NCBI RefSeq assembly: GCF_007097395.1 | Contig: NZ_VKDC01000013.1 | Location: 1-64,000 of the forward strand | DNA from: Fulvivirga sp. M361 | Lineage (GTDB): Bacteria; Bacteroidota; Bacteroidia; Cytophagales; Cyclobacteriaceae | Direction of reading: 5' to 3' | DNA length: 64,000 nt | Shown here: positions 55,091 through 64,000 of the stretch, piece by piece | Numbering within the stretch: the first letter of the stretch is position 1 | How the letters are laid out: each line of letters opens with the position of its first letter | Position numbers and translations under genes: made by a program | The notes under the pieces: model-generated | What the model was told of the DNA's origin: nothing | The model's input: the letters and a program-made list of their open reading frames with translations, nothing else | The model's database searches: none

Positions 55091-55131
55091 GACTCAAGAC
55101 TAATGACTAACGACTCAAGACTGATAACTCA
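55091..55131. repeat. Duplicated GACTCAAGACT spacer repeat
   Basis: Two partial copies, gactcaagactaatgacta (55091-55109) and gactcaagactgataactca (55112-55131), lie in tandem between array members 3 and 4. They match the spacer element before member 3. A related copy is at 1360-1375 on the opposite strand. Confidence 0.5.
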
Positions 55132-55149
55132 CGATTAACAACATAAAAA

Positions 55150-57549
55150 ATGCTCAAAAACTATTTCAAAACAGCCATAAGAACCCTCTTGCGTAACAGG
55201 GTGAATACAATCATTAATACCTTAGGTCTGTCTTTTGGCATTACAGGGAGCGTGATACTTTTTCTGCTTGCACAGTTTTATTTTAGCTATGATGCCTACC
55301 ATGAAAAAAAAGACAGGATCTACAGAGTAGTGACCAATACTTATTCTGATGGCAATGAAGATAATACTTCAGGGGTCCCAAGCCCGCTGCCGGAAGCAGT
55401 TAAAAATGATTTCGGGGATTACCTGGATGAGGTCATATTTATTTCCAACAGAGGGTATGGTCTGGTCAATTTTACGGATGCTTTAGGACAGCAGCAATCT
55501 ATCCAGGAAGACGATGGAGTCGCTTATACGCAACCTGGGTTTTTCAATATTTTTGATCGGGGAATTACAAAAGGCAACAGGGAAAAGGCGCTGGAAGGTC
55601 CTAATAAAGTGGTTCTATCTGAACGATTGGCAAAAAAATATTTTAAAGATAGCGAACCAGTAGGGCAGATGATCCTGCTGAATAAAGAACATGAACTGGA
55701 GGTGACAGGAGTAATGGAAAACTATCCTGATAATTCTGACTTTCCGTTTGAAATGCTGGTCTCCTACGCTACGATAGAGGATGAATACCTTGAAAGAACA
55801 GGCTGGAGAAGTATTGGTAGTGATGATCAATGTTATATACTGCTAAAGGAAGGGGCCAATCCGGAAAGTATCCAATCCGGTTTCCCTGAATTTGTGGATA
55901 AATACCTGGAAGGTGATAATCAGTCCAAGCGGGAGCATTGGCTACAACCCTTATCCAATATTCATTTCAATACCAACTACTCAAATTACACCTATAATAC
56001 AGTGGCGAAATCGGAGTTATGGGCCATGCTTATTATTGGTGTTTTTCTCATTGTTACGGCATGTATCAACTTCGTAAATCTCTCTACAGCAATTGCGGTG
56101 AAACGAGCTAAAGAAGTAGGAGTGAGAAAAGTACTGGGAGGGTCACAAACTCAGTTGGTTCGTCAGTTTTTAGGTGAGTCTTTAGCAGTGGTGATATTAG
56201 CAGTTTTGATCTCATTAGGGCTTATCGAACTGGTTTTGACTTACGTGAACCCATTTCTGGACATAAAGCTGGCCATGGACCTGTTTTCTAATCAGCCACT
56301 GGTAATTTACATAACTTCTGTTACCCTTTTGATCACCCTGCTGGCCGGTTTATACCCTGCCTTTGTACAAGCACGTTTCCAACCTTCAAAAGCGTTAAAA
56401 AGCAGGTTAACAGGACATACAGGCAAAGGTTATAACCTCAGGAAAACATTGGTGGTATTCCAGTTTTTGATCTCCCAGGTATTTATTATCAGTACATTCA
56501 TCATATTCGATCAGATGGACTACTTTAGAAATAAAGACCTCGGCTTTAAAAAAGAAGGAATCCTTAACGCCTGGATACCCAGACTGCCGGAGGGTGGGGA
56601 TGAGAAGAGAAAAACTCTGAAATCCCGTGTGGCATCCATTGCCGGGGTTGAGTTAGTGAGTTTAAATTACAAACCGCCATCATCGGGGTCCGTTTCAGCC
56701 ACCTGGGTAGACATAGATGTTAAACCCAACGGACAGGAATCCCAGTATAAAAGAGTAGACGGTAATTATGCTGACTTGTTTGGGTTGGAATTGATTGCCG
56801 GGAAAGGTTTGCTTGACATTGATACAGCTGATCGGGCGGTAGTGAATGAAATGTTTTGTAAGGCAGTGGGTATTACGCCTGATAGCATCGTTGGATACAC
56901 CATAGGGTTATGGAGAAATTCTGTGCCTGTCGTTGGTGTTGTTAAGGATTTTCATACTATGTCACTTCATAGTAAAATAGAACCTACATTTTTAATCAAT
57001 GGCATTAGCAGGTATGATAACCTTTCTGTCAAAATAGCTGCGGGCAACCTCAAAAATGTGGCTGATCAGGTAGAGGTGATATGGAAAGAGGTGTACCCGG
57101 ATTATAACTATGAAGGCAACTTCATGCAAGAGGAGATCAACGAATTTTATGAATCGGAGCAGAAAATGTCTACTATTTTCTCTGTGTTTTCCGGTGTCGC
57201 TATATTCATCGGGTGCCTGGGGCTGTTTGGGTTGGTTTCTTTTATGGTAAATCAAAAAGTAAAAGAGATAGGTGTAAGGAAGGTCCTTGGGGCTACGGTT
57301 GCTCAGATACTGTATTTGCTTTCAAAAGAATTCGTTCGGTTGATCTTTGCAGCTTTTATAATAGCTGTGCCATTAGCCTGGTGGGGTATGAACAGTTGGT
57401 TACAAGATTATGATTACAGGATAACGCCGGGTTTTTTGACCTTTTTATCCGGCCTGGGGCTTACATTATCGATCGCTTTGCTCACGGTAGGTTTTAAATC
57501 TTTTAGAGCAGCTACCTCTAATCCGGTGGACAGTTTAAGGGATGAGTAA
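55150..57549 (+). CDS. FtsX-like ABC permease, array member 4
   Basis: Length 799 aa. It is nearest to member 2, sharing the QEDD..Y..P.FF.IF motif and a GVP.P element (TSGVPSPLPEAVKNDF here, TGVPFPMHLSFKQDF in member 2). FtsX motifs: AKEVGVRKVLGGSQTQLVRQFLGES and VKEIGVRKVLGATVAQILYL. The start is an ATG after the repeat-rich spacer. Confidence 0.9.
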   Translation: MLKNYFKTAIRTLLRNRVNTIINTLGLSFGITGSVILFLLAQFYFSYDAYHEKKDRIYRVVTNTYSDGNEDNTSGVPSPLPEAVKNDFGDYLDEVIFISNRGYGLVNFTDALGQQQSIQEDDGVAYTQPGFFNIFDRGITKGNREKALEGPNKVVLSERLAKKYFKDSEPVGQMILLNKEHELEVTGVMENYPDNSDFPFEMLVSYATIEDEYLERTGWRSIGSDDQCYILLKEGANPESIQSGFPEFVDKYLEGDNQSKREHWLQPLSNIHFNTNYSNYTYNTVAKSELWAMLIIGVFLIVTACINFVNLSTAIAVKRAKEVGVRKVLGGSQTQLVRQFLGESLAVVILAVLISLGLIELVLTYVNPFLDIKLAMDLFSNQPLVIYITSVTLLITLLAGLYPAFVQARFQPSKALKSRLTGHTGKGYNLRKTLVVFQFLISQVFIISTFIIFDQMDYFRNKDLGFKKEGILNAWIPRLPEGGDEKRKTLKSRVASIAGVELVSLNYKPPSSGSVSATWVDIDVKPNGQESQYKRVDGNYADLFGLELIAGKGLLDIDTADRAVVNEMFCKAVGITPDSIVGYTIGLWRNSVPVVGVVKDFHTMSLHSKIEPTFLINGISRYDNLSVKIAAGNLKNVADQVEVIWKEVYPDYNYEGNFMQEEINEFYESEQKMSTIFSVFSGVAIFIGCLGLFGLVSFMVNQKVKEIGVRKVLGATVAQILYLLSKEFVRLIFAAFIIAVPLAWWGMNSWLQDYDYRITPGFLTFLSGLGLTLSIALLTVGFKSFRAATSNPVDSLRDE

Positions 57550-57579
57550 TTCCAGGGGTAGGCTAATAAACGAATGATC

Positions 57580-60021
57580 ATGTTCCGTAATTACATCAAA
57601 GTTATTTTCAGGAATGCTTACAGGAATAAACTGTACACACTGATCAATACAGCGGGGCTTACCATAGGGCTGGCCAGTTTCATATTCATCGCACTATACC
57701 TATACAACGAAACAAACTATGATGACTTCTGGGAATCATCAGAACAACTTTATCGTGTCGATGCTTCCTGGACCTATGCAGAGGAAGAAACCAGGTATGC
57801 TACAGCTCCCTCACCACTGGCTCCGACGCTACTGGTGGAGGCACCTGAAGTTCGGGCCGCTACCCGTATGATAAAGCGATCTGATTTTACGTTAAGACCG
57901 GAAACGGACCATTCCAGGGTATTTCGTGAAACCAACCTCTACATCGCAGATGAACACTTCTTTCGTGTATTTTCAGGTCGTCTGTTAAAGGGGGACCAGG
58001 AAAAGGCGTTAAAAATGCCAGGTTCTATCGTAATCAGTGAATCAGCTGCGAGGAGATACTTCGGAGATGAATTCTATGCGAATAATGAAGTGCTGGGAAG
58101 ACATATTTTAGGGGGGAAGGATGGTGGGACGCTATGGAAAATCACCGGTGTCATGAAGGATATACCGGTTAATTCTCATCAAAATTTTGAGATGTTAGTT
58201 TCTATGTCCACAAGCTGGACCAGTCTTATGGATGATACGAATTGGTCATGGTTTAGCATGCATACGTATATACGGGCGTCTGATGCTTTACCTCCCGAAC
58301 AAATACAGCTTAAACTGGCAAAGCGGCTGGATGATATCATCCTGGGGCATGTAGTCCCGTTTTTGGGTGAGCCTGAAACCACATCCGATGGAGTGAAATA
58401 TCATCTAATGCCTGTCAGGGATATTCATCTCTATTCACACTTTTTGCGTGAGATGCAACCTAACGGTGATATAAAGTATGTCTATGTCTTTGGTTTAGTG
58501 GCCTTGTTGATCCTTTTGGTAGCCTGCATCAACTTTGTCAACCTGGCTACTGCCCAGGTAGTACGCAGAGGCAGAGAAGTGGGTGTTAGAAAAGTAATGG
58601 GGTCATCTTCTGAGGTGGTGATCCTACAGTTTATATTAGAATCCGTAATGTTTAGTATGGCTGCGCTGGTACTGGCGCTCGGGTTGGTAGAACTCGGTGT
58701 GATATTCGCTGAGCAAAATTTTCAGTTCCATATAACGGTAGGGTTATTTGAGCGTTGGGAGCTTATAACCTCTGTTGTTGGAGTAGCTCTGTTTTTTGGG
58801 GTATTTGCAGGCCTTTACCCTGCGATCATGCTTACTGCTTTTAGACCTGCTCAGGTATTAAAAAGCAAGGTGCCTATGTCTTCCGGGAAACCATTTTTTC
58901 GAAATGCCTTGGTGATATTTCAGTTTTGCATTTCGATTGGCTTGATCATGGCTACCGGTATTGTAAATGACCAACTGAATTACATGAAGACAAAAAACCT
59001 CGGTTTTGATAAAGAAAATGTATTGGTGATTCCGAATGACAGGGAGATTGAAGAAGAAAGAGCCGCATTTCAACAAGCCTTACTTTCATATACTGAAATC
59101 ACCGGAGTAAGCTTTTCTTCCGGTATTCCATCCTTAGACAGGTTCATGGTACGAGACTTTTCTCTTAAGGCGAATAAGGGTAGTCAGGGTATGCGCTGGT
59201 TTGAAGCAGATGCAACGTTTGCCGGAACGTTAGGCCTGTCATTTTTGGAAGGCAGAAATTTTCAGGTCCAGGCTACATCTGATTCGTTTGGCATTTTACT
59301 TAACCAGCGTGCGGTACATGAACTTGGGTTGGAAGAACCTGTAGGAAGTGAAGTCGTTATCAACCAGGGAAGTGATGATGAGAGAACGGTACAGGTATTG
59401 GGAGTGGTCAGGGACTTTAATTTTGAATCCCTCCATAAAAGAGTAAAACCCCTGGCAATAGAATTCTTGAGAGATTATACCTTCAAGGATTATATAAGCA
59501 TACGCATAGCTGCCGGGAGCACGGAAGAAGCTGTAAAGATCATAAAGGGTGTGTGGTCGGATTTTGAACCCCAGGTACCACTCACCTATAGTTTTTTAGA
59601 TCAGGATTTTGATGCACTTTTTAAGTCGGAAGAACAGTTAGCACAACTCTTTAGGGTGTTTTCTATACTCGCTGCCATAATCGCGGGAATGGGGCTGTTT
59701 GGGCTGGCCGCGTATATGATACAACATAGAAACAAAGAAATAGGTGTACGAAAAGTGCTCGGAGCTTCTACAACCAGTGTATTGATCATGTTACTGAAAA
59801 ACTTTATGCAACTGTCATTTATTGGCCTGGTCATAGCATCGTGCCTGGTGTTTTTTGGTGTACGTGAATGGCTTAACACCTTCGCCTATCGAACAGATAT
59901 ACACCTGGAAAGATTTATTACCGGTGGGATTGTAGCCGGAGTTATTACGGTAGGGGCAGTAATTTATCAGGTGGTAAAAACTGCATTGGAAAGCCCCTTA
60001 AGCGCTCTTAAAGAGGATTAA
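57580..60021 (+). CDS. FtsX-like ABC permease, array member 5
   Basis: Length 813 aa from the ATG at 57580 (MFRNYIKVIFRNAYRN); an ATG two codons earlier is in frame. FtsX motifs: GREVGVRKVMGSSSEVVILQFILES and NKEIGVRKVLGASTTSVLIM. The predicted periplasmic domain has a GGKDGGTLWKITGV stretch not seen in the others. It starts 30 bp after member 4. Confidence 0.9.
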   Translation: MFRNYIKVIFRNAYRNKLYTLINTAGLTIGLASFIFIALYLYNETNYDDFWESSEQLYRVDASWTYAEEETRYATAPSPLAPTLLVEAPEVRAATRMIKRSDFTLRPETDHSRVFRETNLYIADEHFFRVFSGRLLKGDQEKALKMPGSIVISESAARRYFGDEFYANNEVLGRHILGGKDGGTLWKITGVMKDIPVNSHQNFEMLVSMSTSWTSLMDDTNWSWFSMHTYIRASDALPPEQIQLKLAKRLDDIILGHVVPFLGEPETTSDGVKYHLMPVRDIHLYSHFLREMQPNGDIKYVYVFGLVALLILLVACINFVNLATAQVVRRGREVGVRKVMGSSSEVVILQFILESVMFSMAALVLALGLVELGVIFAEQNFQFHITVGLFERWELITSVVGVALFFGVFAGLYPAIMLTAFRPAQVLKSKVPMSSGKPFFRNALVIFQFCISIGLIMATGIVNDQLNYMKTKNLGFDKENVLVIPNDREIEEERAAFQQALLSYTEITGVSFSSGIPSLDRFMVRDFSLKANKGSQGMRWFEADATFAGTLGLSFLEGRNFQVQATSDSFGILLNQRAVHELGLEEPVGSEVVINQGSDDERTVQVLGVVRDFNFESLHKRVKPLAIEFLRDYTFKDYISIRIAAGSTEEAVKIIKGVWSDFEPQVPLTYSFLDQDFDALFKSEEQLAQLFRVFSILAAIIAGMGLFGLAAYMIQHRNKEIGVRKVLGASTTSVLIMLLKNFMQLSFIGLVIASCLVFFGVREWLNTFAYRTDIHLERFITGGIVAGVITVGAVIYQVVKTALESPLSALKED

Positions 60022-60038
60022 AACTTAAATAACGACAC

Positions 60039-62480
60039 ATGTTTCGAAATATCATTAAAGTCACGTTACGCAATTTCATAAAAGAGCGTTTTTATGCAGT
60101 TATCAACATTGCAGGCCTTTCATTAGGAATAGCTGCCAGCCTGTTAACTTTATTATATGTTCTTCATGAAACCAGTTATGATACATTTCACCCGGACTCC
60201 GACAGGTTGTTCAGAGTAAACCAAACATTGATATGGAGTCCCGATGGAGGAGTGATGAGTTCTACGGCATTGCCCTTGGCCCAGGTGCTGACGGATGAGA
60301 TTCCTGAGGTAGAAAGTGCACTTAGAATAAATACACCTGGCAACCAGGTAGTACGTTTCGAGGAAGATCGTTCCTTAAAATCTTACATTGAAAATGATAT
60401 CCTGGCAGCAGATTCAAACTTTTTTGACTTTTTTGCTTTCAAACTTAAAGAAGGAGATCCTTCTGAAGCGTTAAGAGGCATCAATAAAGTGGTGATCTCC
60501 AATGAAATGGCCCAAAAGTATTTTGGAGATAAGCCCGCATTAGGCAAAACCCTCCTTTTTGGACAGGGCAGGGTCCCCATGGAAGTAACAGGTGTAACTG
60601 AACCTCAACCGACTAACGCGCATTTTGATTTTGATTTTCTGATGTCTATCTACTCTAACCCAAAAATTAAACAGTTTGAATGGAGCTGGATATGGACCCA
60701 GGTGGTAACGTATGTCAAATTACATGACACGGCAGATCTTCCTGGTTTGGAAGAGAAGTTTACTGCAATAGGAGAAAAACATGTAAGGCCCATGCTATCA
60801 AGGATAGGAATGCACTATGAAAAACTGGTAGGAGACAAAGGAGGATGGAATTTTTATTTACAGCCGGTGGAAGATATTCATCTATATTCTGATGTCATTG
60901 GCAATAGGATCGGCGCGATAAGCGACATTGACTACGTTTATATTTTCACTATTATAGCCTGCCTGGTGATTGTCCTCGCTTCCATTAATTTCATGAATTT
61001 AGCTACCGCCAGGGCCACGTTAAGAGCTAAAGAAACAGGTATACGAAAGGTAATGGGCTCACCAAAATTCCAGCTTCTGGCTCAACATCTGGCTGAATCC
61101 ATCTTTATGTGTGCTATCGCGATGGTCATAGGCCTTGGTTTGATGGAGTTATTGAGAATAATAGTACAAGACCACCTTGGCATTATCATTCACATGTCGT
61201 TGTGGGATACGCCTGGTTTATTAGTCTTTATACTTCTCATACCCCTGCTTTTGGGCCTGTTTTCCGGTCTGTATCCGGCATTTTACCTGAGTAATGTAAA
61301 GCCTGTCACAGCGTTAAAAGGTAAATCAGGAGCTTCAAGAAAGAGTTTTTTGCTGAGAAATGTACTGGTCGTAGCGCAGTTTGCCACTTCCGTGGCTTTA
61401 ATATCCGGTACTATGATCGTTTACCAACAACTGGATTACTTTTCCAATGTCGATGTGGGGTATGAGCGTGGAAATATTATTACCATTGACTGGGCACATA
61501 AGCTGGGTCCGCAATTAGAATCCTTTCGTGATGAGTTGAAACAGTACAATACTGTTCAGAATGCTTCCATTAGTATGGATGCTATAGGGCGTGGTTCCTA
61601 TGAAGATATTTTTATGGATCAATCCGGGCAAAAAGAAGTGACCATAGCCATGATGAAAGCGGATGAGGATTTTCTGAATACCTTATCCATTAACCTGTTG
61701 ACAGGTCGCTTTTTTGAGAAAGACAGGCCTTCCGATGAAAAGGCGGTGGTCATCAACGAAACTACGATGAAACTTTTCGGCTGGGACGAAAATGATGTGT
61801 TGGGACAGACCATCGTTTATACGGGAGATGAAAACCTCAATGCCGAAGTGATAGGAGTTGTGGAAGACTTCCATTTCCAGTCGTTGCGTTTACCGGTAAA
61901 CCCATATCTCTTTTTTAGTACTGAGGCACCGATATGGGGTGATATGAGGGTGGTTCAGGTAAAAACCATGGGAAAAGATACACAACCCCTGTTAGCCGAG
62001 ATAGAAAAAGCCTGGAAGCGAAGGGCTGACGGCTTTCCTTTCCAGTATAGCTTTGCAGATGAAGAATTCAAATACCAGTATCGGACGGAGCAGCAGTTAG
62101 GAGGGTTATTTGCGGTTTTTGCCGGCTTTGCCATATTTATTGCAGCAATGGGGCTCTTGGGCTTATCGTCATACACCATCACAGTACGCACAAAAGAAAT
62201 CGGTATCAGAAAGGTGCTTGGAGCATCTGTCGCTAAGATTACATTGATGTTAAACGGTGGTTTTACAAGGCTCATCTTACTTTCACTTTTGATCGGCTTT
62301 CCCGTAGCCTGGTGGATGATGGATCAATGGCTGGAGCAGTTTGCAAAGAAAATCACCATTCATTGGAGTGTCTTCATTGGCAGCGGTTTGCTGGCTCTTG
62401 CCATTTCATGGATCACTGTAGCGTATCAATCCATCAAAGCGGCTACCATGGACCCTGTGGATACACTAAGAGATGAATAG
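60039..62480 (+). CDS. FtsX-like ABC permease, array member 6
   Basis: Length 813 aa. FtsX motifs: AKETGIRKVMGSPKFQLLAQHLAES (T for V in the usual EVG) and TKEIGIRKVLGASVAKITLM. It starts 17 bp after member 5 and is the last gene of the array. The serine hydrolase gene converges on it with a 12-bp gap. Confidence 0.9.
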   Translation: MFRNIIKVTLRNFIKERFYAVINIAGLSLGIAASLLTLLYVLHETSYDTFHPDSDRLFRVNQTLIWSPDGGVMSSTALPLAQVLTDEIPEVESALRINTPGNQVVRFEEDRSLKSYIENDILAADSNFFDFFAFKLKEGDPSEALRGINKVVISNEMAQKYFGDKPALGKTLLFGQGRVPMEVTGVTEPQPTNAHFDFDFLMSIYSNPKIKQFEWSWIWTQVVTYVKLHDTADLPGLEEKFTAIGEKHVRPMLSRIGMHYEKLVGDKGGWNFYLQPVEDIHLYSDVIGNRIGAISDIDYVYIFTIIACLVIVLASINFMNLATARATLRAKETGIRKVMGSPKFQLLAQHLAESIFMCAIAMVIGLGLMELLRIIVQDHLGIIIHMSLWDTPGLLVFILLIPLLLGLFSGLYPAFYLSNVKPVTALKGKSGASRKSFLLRNVLVVAQFATSVALISGTMIVYQQLDYFSNVDVGYERGNIITIDWAHKLGPQLESFRDELKQYNTVQNASISMDAIGRGSYEDIFMDQSGQKEVTIAMMKADEDFLNTLSINLLTGRFFEKDRPSDEKAVVINETTMKLFGWDENDVLGQTIVYTGDENLNAEVIGVVEDFHFQSLRLPVNPYLFFSTEAPIWGDMRVVQVKTMGKDTQPLLAEIEKAWKRRADGFPFQYSFADEEFKYQYRTEQQLGGLFAVFAGFAIFIAAMGLLGLSSYTITVRTKEIGIRKVLGASVAKITLMLNGGFTRLILLSLLIGFPVAWWMMDQWLEQFAKKITIHWSVFIGSGLLALAISWITVAYQSIKAATMDPVDTLRDE

Positions 62481-62492
62481 GAGTTGGTATCC

Positions 62493-63770
62493 CTAAGCAT
62501 CTCCCGGCGTGGCAGGAGTGAGTATTGTATTGTCCGGCTCGTCTGCGGTCTCCGGGAAGTGTTCTTTGAATGATTGGAAGAATTCTACCACCATTCTGTT
62601 GGAGAACCGCCCCGGACTATTGGTAAGAATACAAATAGCTATCCCTTTTTGCCTGTCCAGGGCTATTTCACTTTTGTAACCATTTGCATAGCCGCCATGA
62701 TATATGAGTGTGTCTTGCGGATATTCCACAATGCGCCAGCCCATTCCGTAATGCCCTTTCCTGGGATGGTCAAAACTACTGAAAGACGCATTTTTTACAC
62801 TGGTACGAATTACGGGTTTGAATACGCTGTCCAGAACGTTAAGGGGGATTACTTCAGACTTTAAACCCATGAGAGCTTGCATCCATTGTGCCATATCTGA
62901 GATGCTGGCATTTATCCCTCCGGCCGCTGCTACGTTATAATAAGACCGTGACAGTCCCACAGGTTTGTAGCCCGAAATTGAACGTCTGTGCGGAAGTGCT
63001 GCGTTGGTGTTGTACCACATGTCATCATAGCTTATAGAGGCGTCTGCCATATTCAAGGGTGTAAAAATACGTTCATGCAGTAGTGATGAATAAGAACAGT
63101 GTGTTAGGTTTTCCAAAACCGGTTCTATAAGCGAATAAGCCACATTCTGATAGCTATGGATCTCGCCGGGCTTGCGGGAAAGTTCTATGCCCTGTAATTC
63201 ACTAAGCATGACATCACGCGCCATCCCATCCTCTACCAACGTACTAAATGCCTGGTATGGGTAGCCGGCTGAATGTGATAAAATATGTTTGATGGTGATA
63301 CTGTCCGTATAGACAGTGGGTTCTGCCTGAAAATCAGGTAGGTGAATTTTGACCGGATCATTCCAATTTAACTTTTCTTTTGTGTGAAGTCCGGCAAGTA
63401 CAGATGCAAACCCTTTGGAAACCGAGGCAATCCTGAAAGTGGTATGAACGTTGACGGAATCAGTCTGATTAGTAGAAAGTAAGCCTAGTCCTTTTAACGT
63501 TACTATAGTACCGTCTATCAGAACTCCTACAGCTGCCCCGGGTATTCCCGATTGTTCGAATTCTAATGTTAATTTTTGTTCAAAAGATGCTATAAAATCT
63601 GAGTAAATCGGGTTTGAGATAGGGCTTATGACAGGAATTACAGGTTTTTCTATAGAAAATAATTCTGCCTCATTCACTTCATCTGAAGATAAAAAAATGA
63701 AGGAAAGTATGATGATAAATGTGGCTGCAAGGCCATACAAAAATATATTACGCTTTTTCACTATTGCCAT
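62493..63770 (-). CDS. Serine hydrolase of the beta-lactamase class C / PBP family
   Basis: This 425-aa protein has an N-terminal membrane anchor or signal (FLYGLAATFIIILSFIFL), then the alpha-beta fold. Ser116-x-x-Lys119 in IASVSKGFA is the nucleophile motif, YSL (QNVAYSLIEPVL) stands in for the Tyr-x-Asn motif and HGGYANG provides the third motif. It may act on peptidoglycan peptides or small esters and amides. It is not obviously a resistance enzyme. It is convergent with array member 6. Confidence 0.88.
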   Translation of the reverse strand: MAIVKKRNIFLYGLAATFIIILSFIFLSSDEVNEAELFSIEKPVIPVISPISNPIYSDFIASFEQKLTLEFEQSGIPGAAVGVLIDGTIVTLKGLGLLSTNQTDSVNVHTTFRIASVSKGFASVLAGLHTKEKLNWNDPVKIHLPDFQAEPTVYTDSITIKHILSHSAGYPYQAFSTLVEDGMARDVMLSELQGIELSRKPGEIHSYQNVAYSLIEPVLENLTHCSYSSLLHERIFTPLNMADASISYDDMWYNTNAALPHRRSISGYKPVGLSRSYYNVAAAGGINASISDMAQWMQALMGLKSEVIPLNVLDSVFKPVIRTSVKNASFSSFDHPRKGHYGMGWRIVEYPQDTLIYHGGYANGYKSEIALDRQKGIAICILTNSPGRFSNRMVVEFFQSFKEHFPETADEPDNTILTPATPGDA

Positions 63771-63823
63771 TCTCGTTCATGCAAAATTATCTAAACAACC
63801 GTCATATGACAATATTATTGCAT

Positions 63824-63856
63824 GTCCGATTTCAGACACTACGTTTCAAAATCGGA
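63824..63856. repeat. 9-bp inverted repeat before the right-edge gene
   Basis: The perfect arms gtccgattt and aaatcggac are separated by 15 bp. They lie about 65-97 bp upstream of the -24-like element at 63921, the usual spot for a sigma-54 activator. They lie equally within the promoter region of the divergent serine hydrolase. Confidence 0.45.
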
Positions 63857-63920
63857 CGTACTGAATGGCATATGGTTTCCAAATACCCTTCTGTCTAGGG
63901 TTAAACCCAACTTCTTGGTT

Positions 63921-63937
63921 TGGCATATTTATTGGCA
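63921..63937 (+). promoter_or_regulatory. Second -24/-12-like promoter
   Basis: The sequence tggcatatttattggca has the same TGGCATA and TTGG blocks with the same spacing as the promoter at 47662. It lies 38 bp before the ATG at 63975. The shared departure from consensus supports a common sigma factor and regulon. Confidence 0.45.
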
Positions 63938-63974
63938 AGTAACTGCACAGTTAGCATAATTTGAAAGAATAACT

Positions 63975-64000
63975 ATGATAAAGTTAGTAGATGTAGATAA
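63975..64000 (+). CDS. Start of a gene cut by the window edge (possible ABC ATPase)
   Basis: Only eight full codons and part of a ninth are present (MIKLVDVD, then aa). MIxLxxVxK is a common start for MacB/LolD-type ABC ATPases, which would be the missing partner of the permeases. The fragment is too short to be certain. Confidence 0.35.

Noticed and set aside
47702-62480. Six permeases as assembly duplication
   Set aside because: The proteins differ throughout, with distinct lengths, FtsX-motif variants and spacers, so they are diverged paralogues and not repeated reads.

Overview
The window is chromosomal DNA from a member of the Bacteroidota, most likely a marine or soil Cytophagales-type bacterium. 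Supporting signs are a gene for a FecI-like sigma factor, a FecR anti-sigma factor and a TonB receptor in series, many MacB/FtsX-like permeases of about 800 residues, LytS/LytTR signalling, DUF2141 and DUF3667 proteins, a TAnnTTTG-type -7 promoter element, and A/T-rich spacers of roughly 40% G+C by eye. No rRNA, tRNA, transposase, phage gene or CRISPR array was recognised.

Region 1 (1-5.7 kb) holds small hypothetical genes, a FabH-type ketoacyl-ACP synthase III, and a PadR regulator overlapping a large permease. Region 2 (5.7-22.2 kb) is a light-linked carotenoid and photoprotection locus. A MerR regulator with a B12-binding domain of the CarH/LitR type (15794-16678) is followed on the same strand by an ECF sigma factor and a tightly packed run of ten genes: crtI, crtB, idi, a DUF6435 gene, a photolyase, an SDR oxidoreductase, an SRPBCC protein, crtZ, a cruF-like gene and a lycopene cyclase. 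A crtA-like gene lies convergently at the end and a crtD-like desaturase lies 4 kb beyond the regulator. Together they predict a monocyclic, 1'-hydroxylated carotenoid of the saproxanthin/myxol kind. GGPP synthase (crtE) and a crtW ketolase are not in the window. Between the regulator and a DUF2141/LytS/LytTR block is a decayed YdeI/OmpD-associated gene.

Region 3 (22.2-31.4 kb) holds a DUF3667 membrane protein, the sigma/FecR/TonB-receptor trio, a second sigma factor with a membrane partner, an MFS exporter and unknown secreted proteins. Region 4 (31.5-37.7 kb) is an alpha-glucan group: a small CBM48 protein, a secreted pullulanase-like GH13, a PhzF protein and a lipoprotein alpha-amylase. 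Region 5 (37.8-47.4 kb) has an NtrB-like kinase and a sigma-54 response regulator in the same orientation. They are separated by a 7-kb block of mostly plus-strand genes: an atypical pyruvate kinase, a compact photolyase-related operon (TIGR03643, a small ORF, a divergent photolyase, a flavin reductase, DUF2256), and an HxlR regulator divergent from a SnoaL/NmrA pair.

Region 6 (47.7-62.5 kb) is an array of six paralogous FtsX-like permeases in one direction. It is preceded by a near-consensus -24/-12 (sigma-54) promoter and upstream repeats, and it lies divergent from the sigma-54 regulator. A serine hydrolase follows on the other strand. At the right edge a second -24/-12-like promoter precedes the first nine codons of what may be an ABC ATPase. 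The most interesting material is the B12-photoreceptor-linked operon, the photolyase-related mini-operon with its altered flavin pocket, and the sigma-54/permease array.
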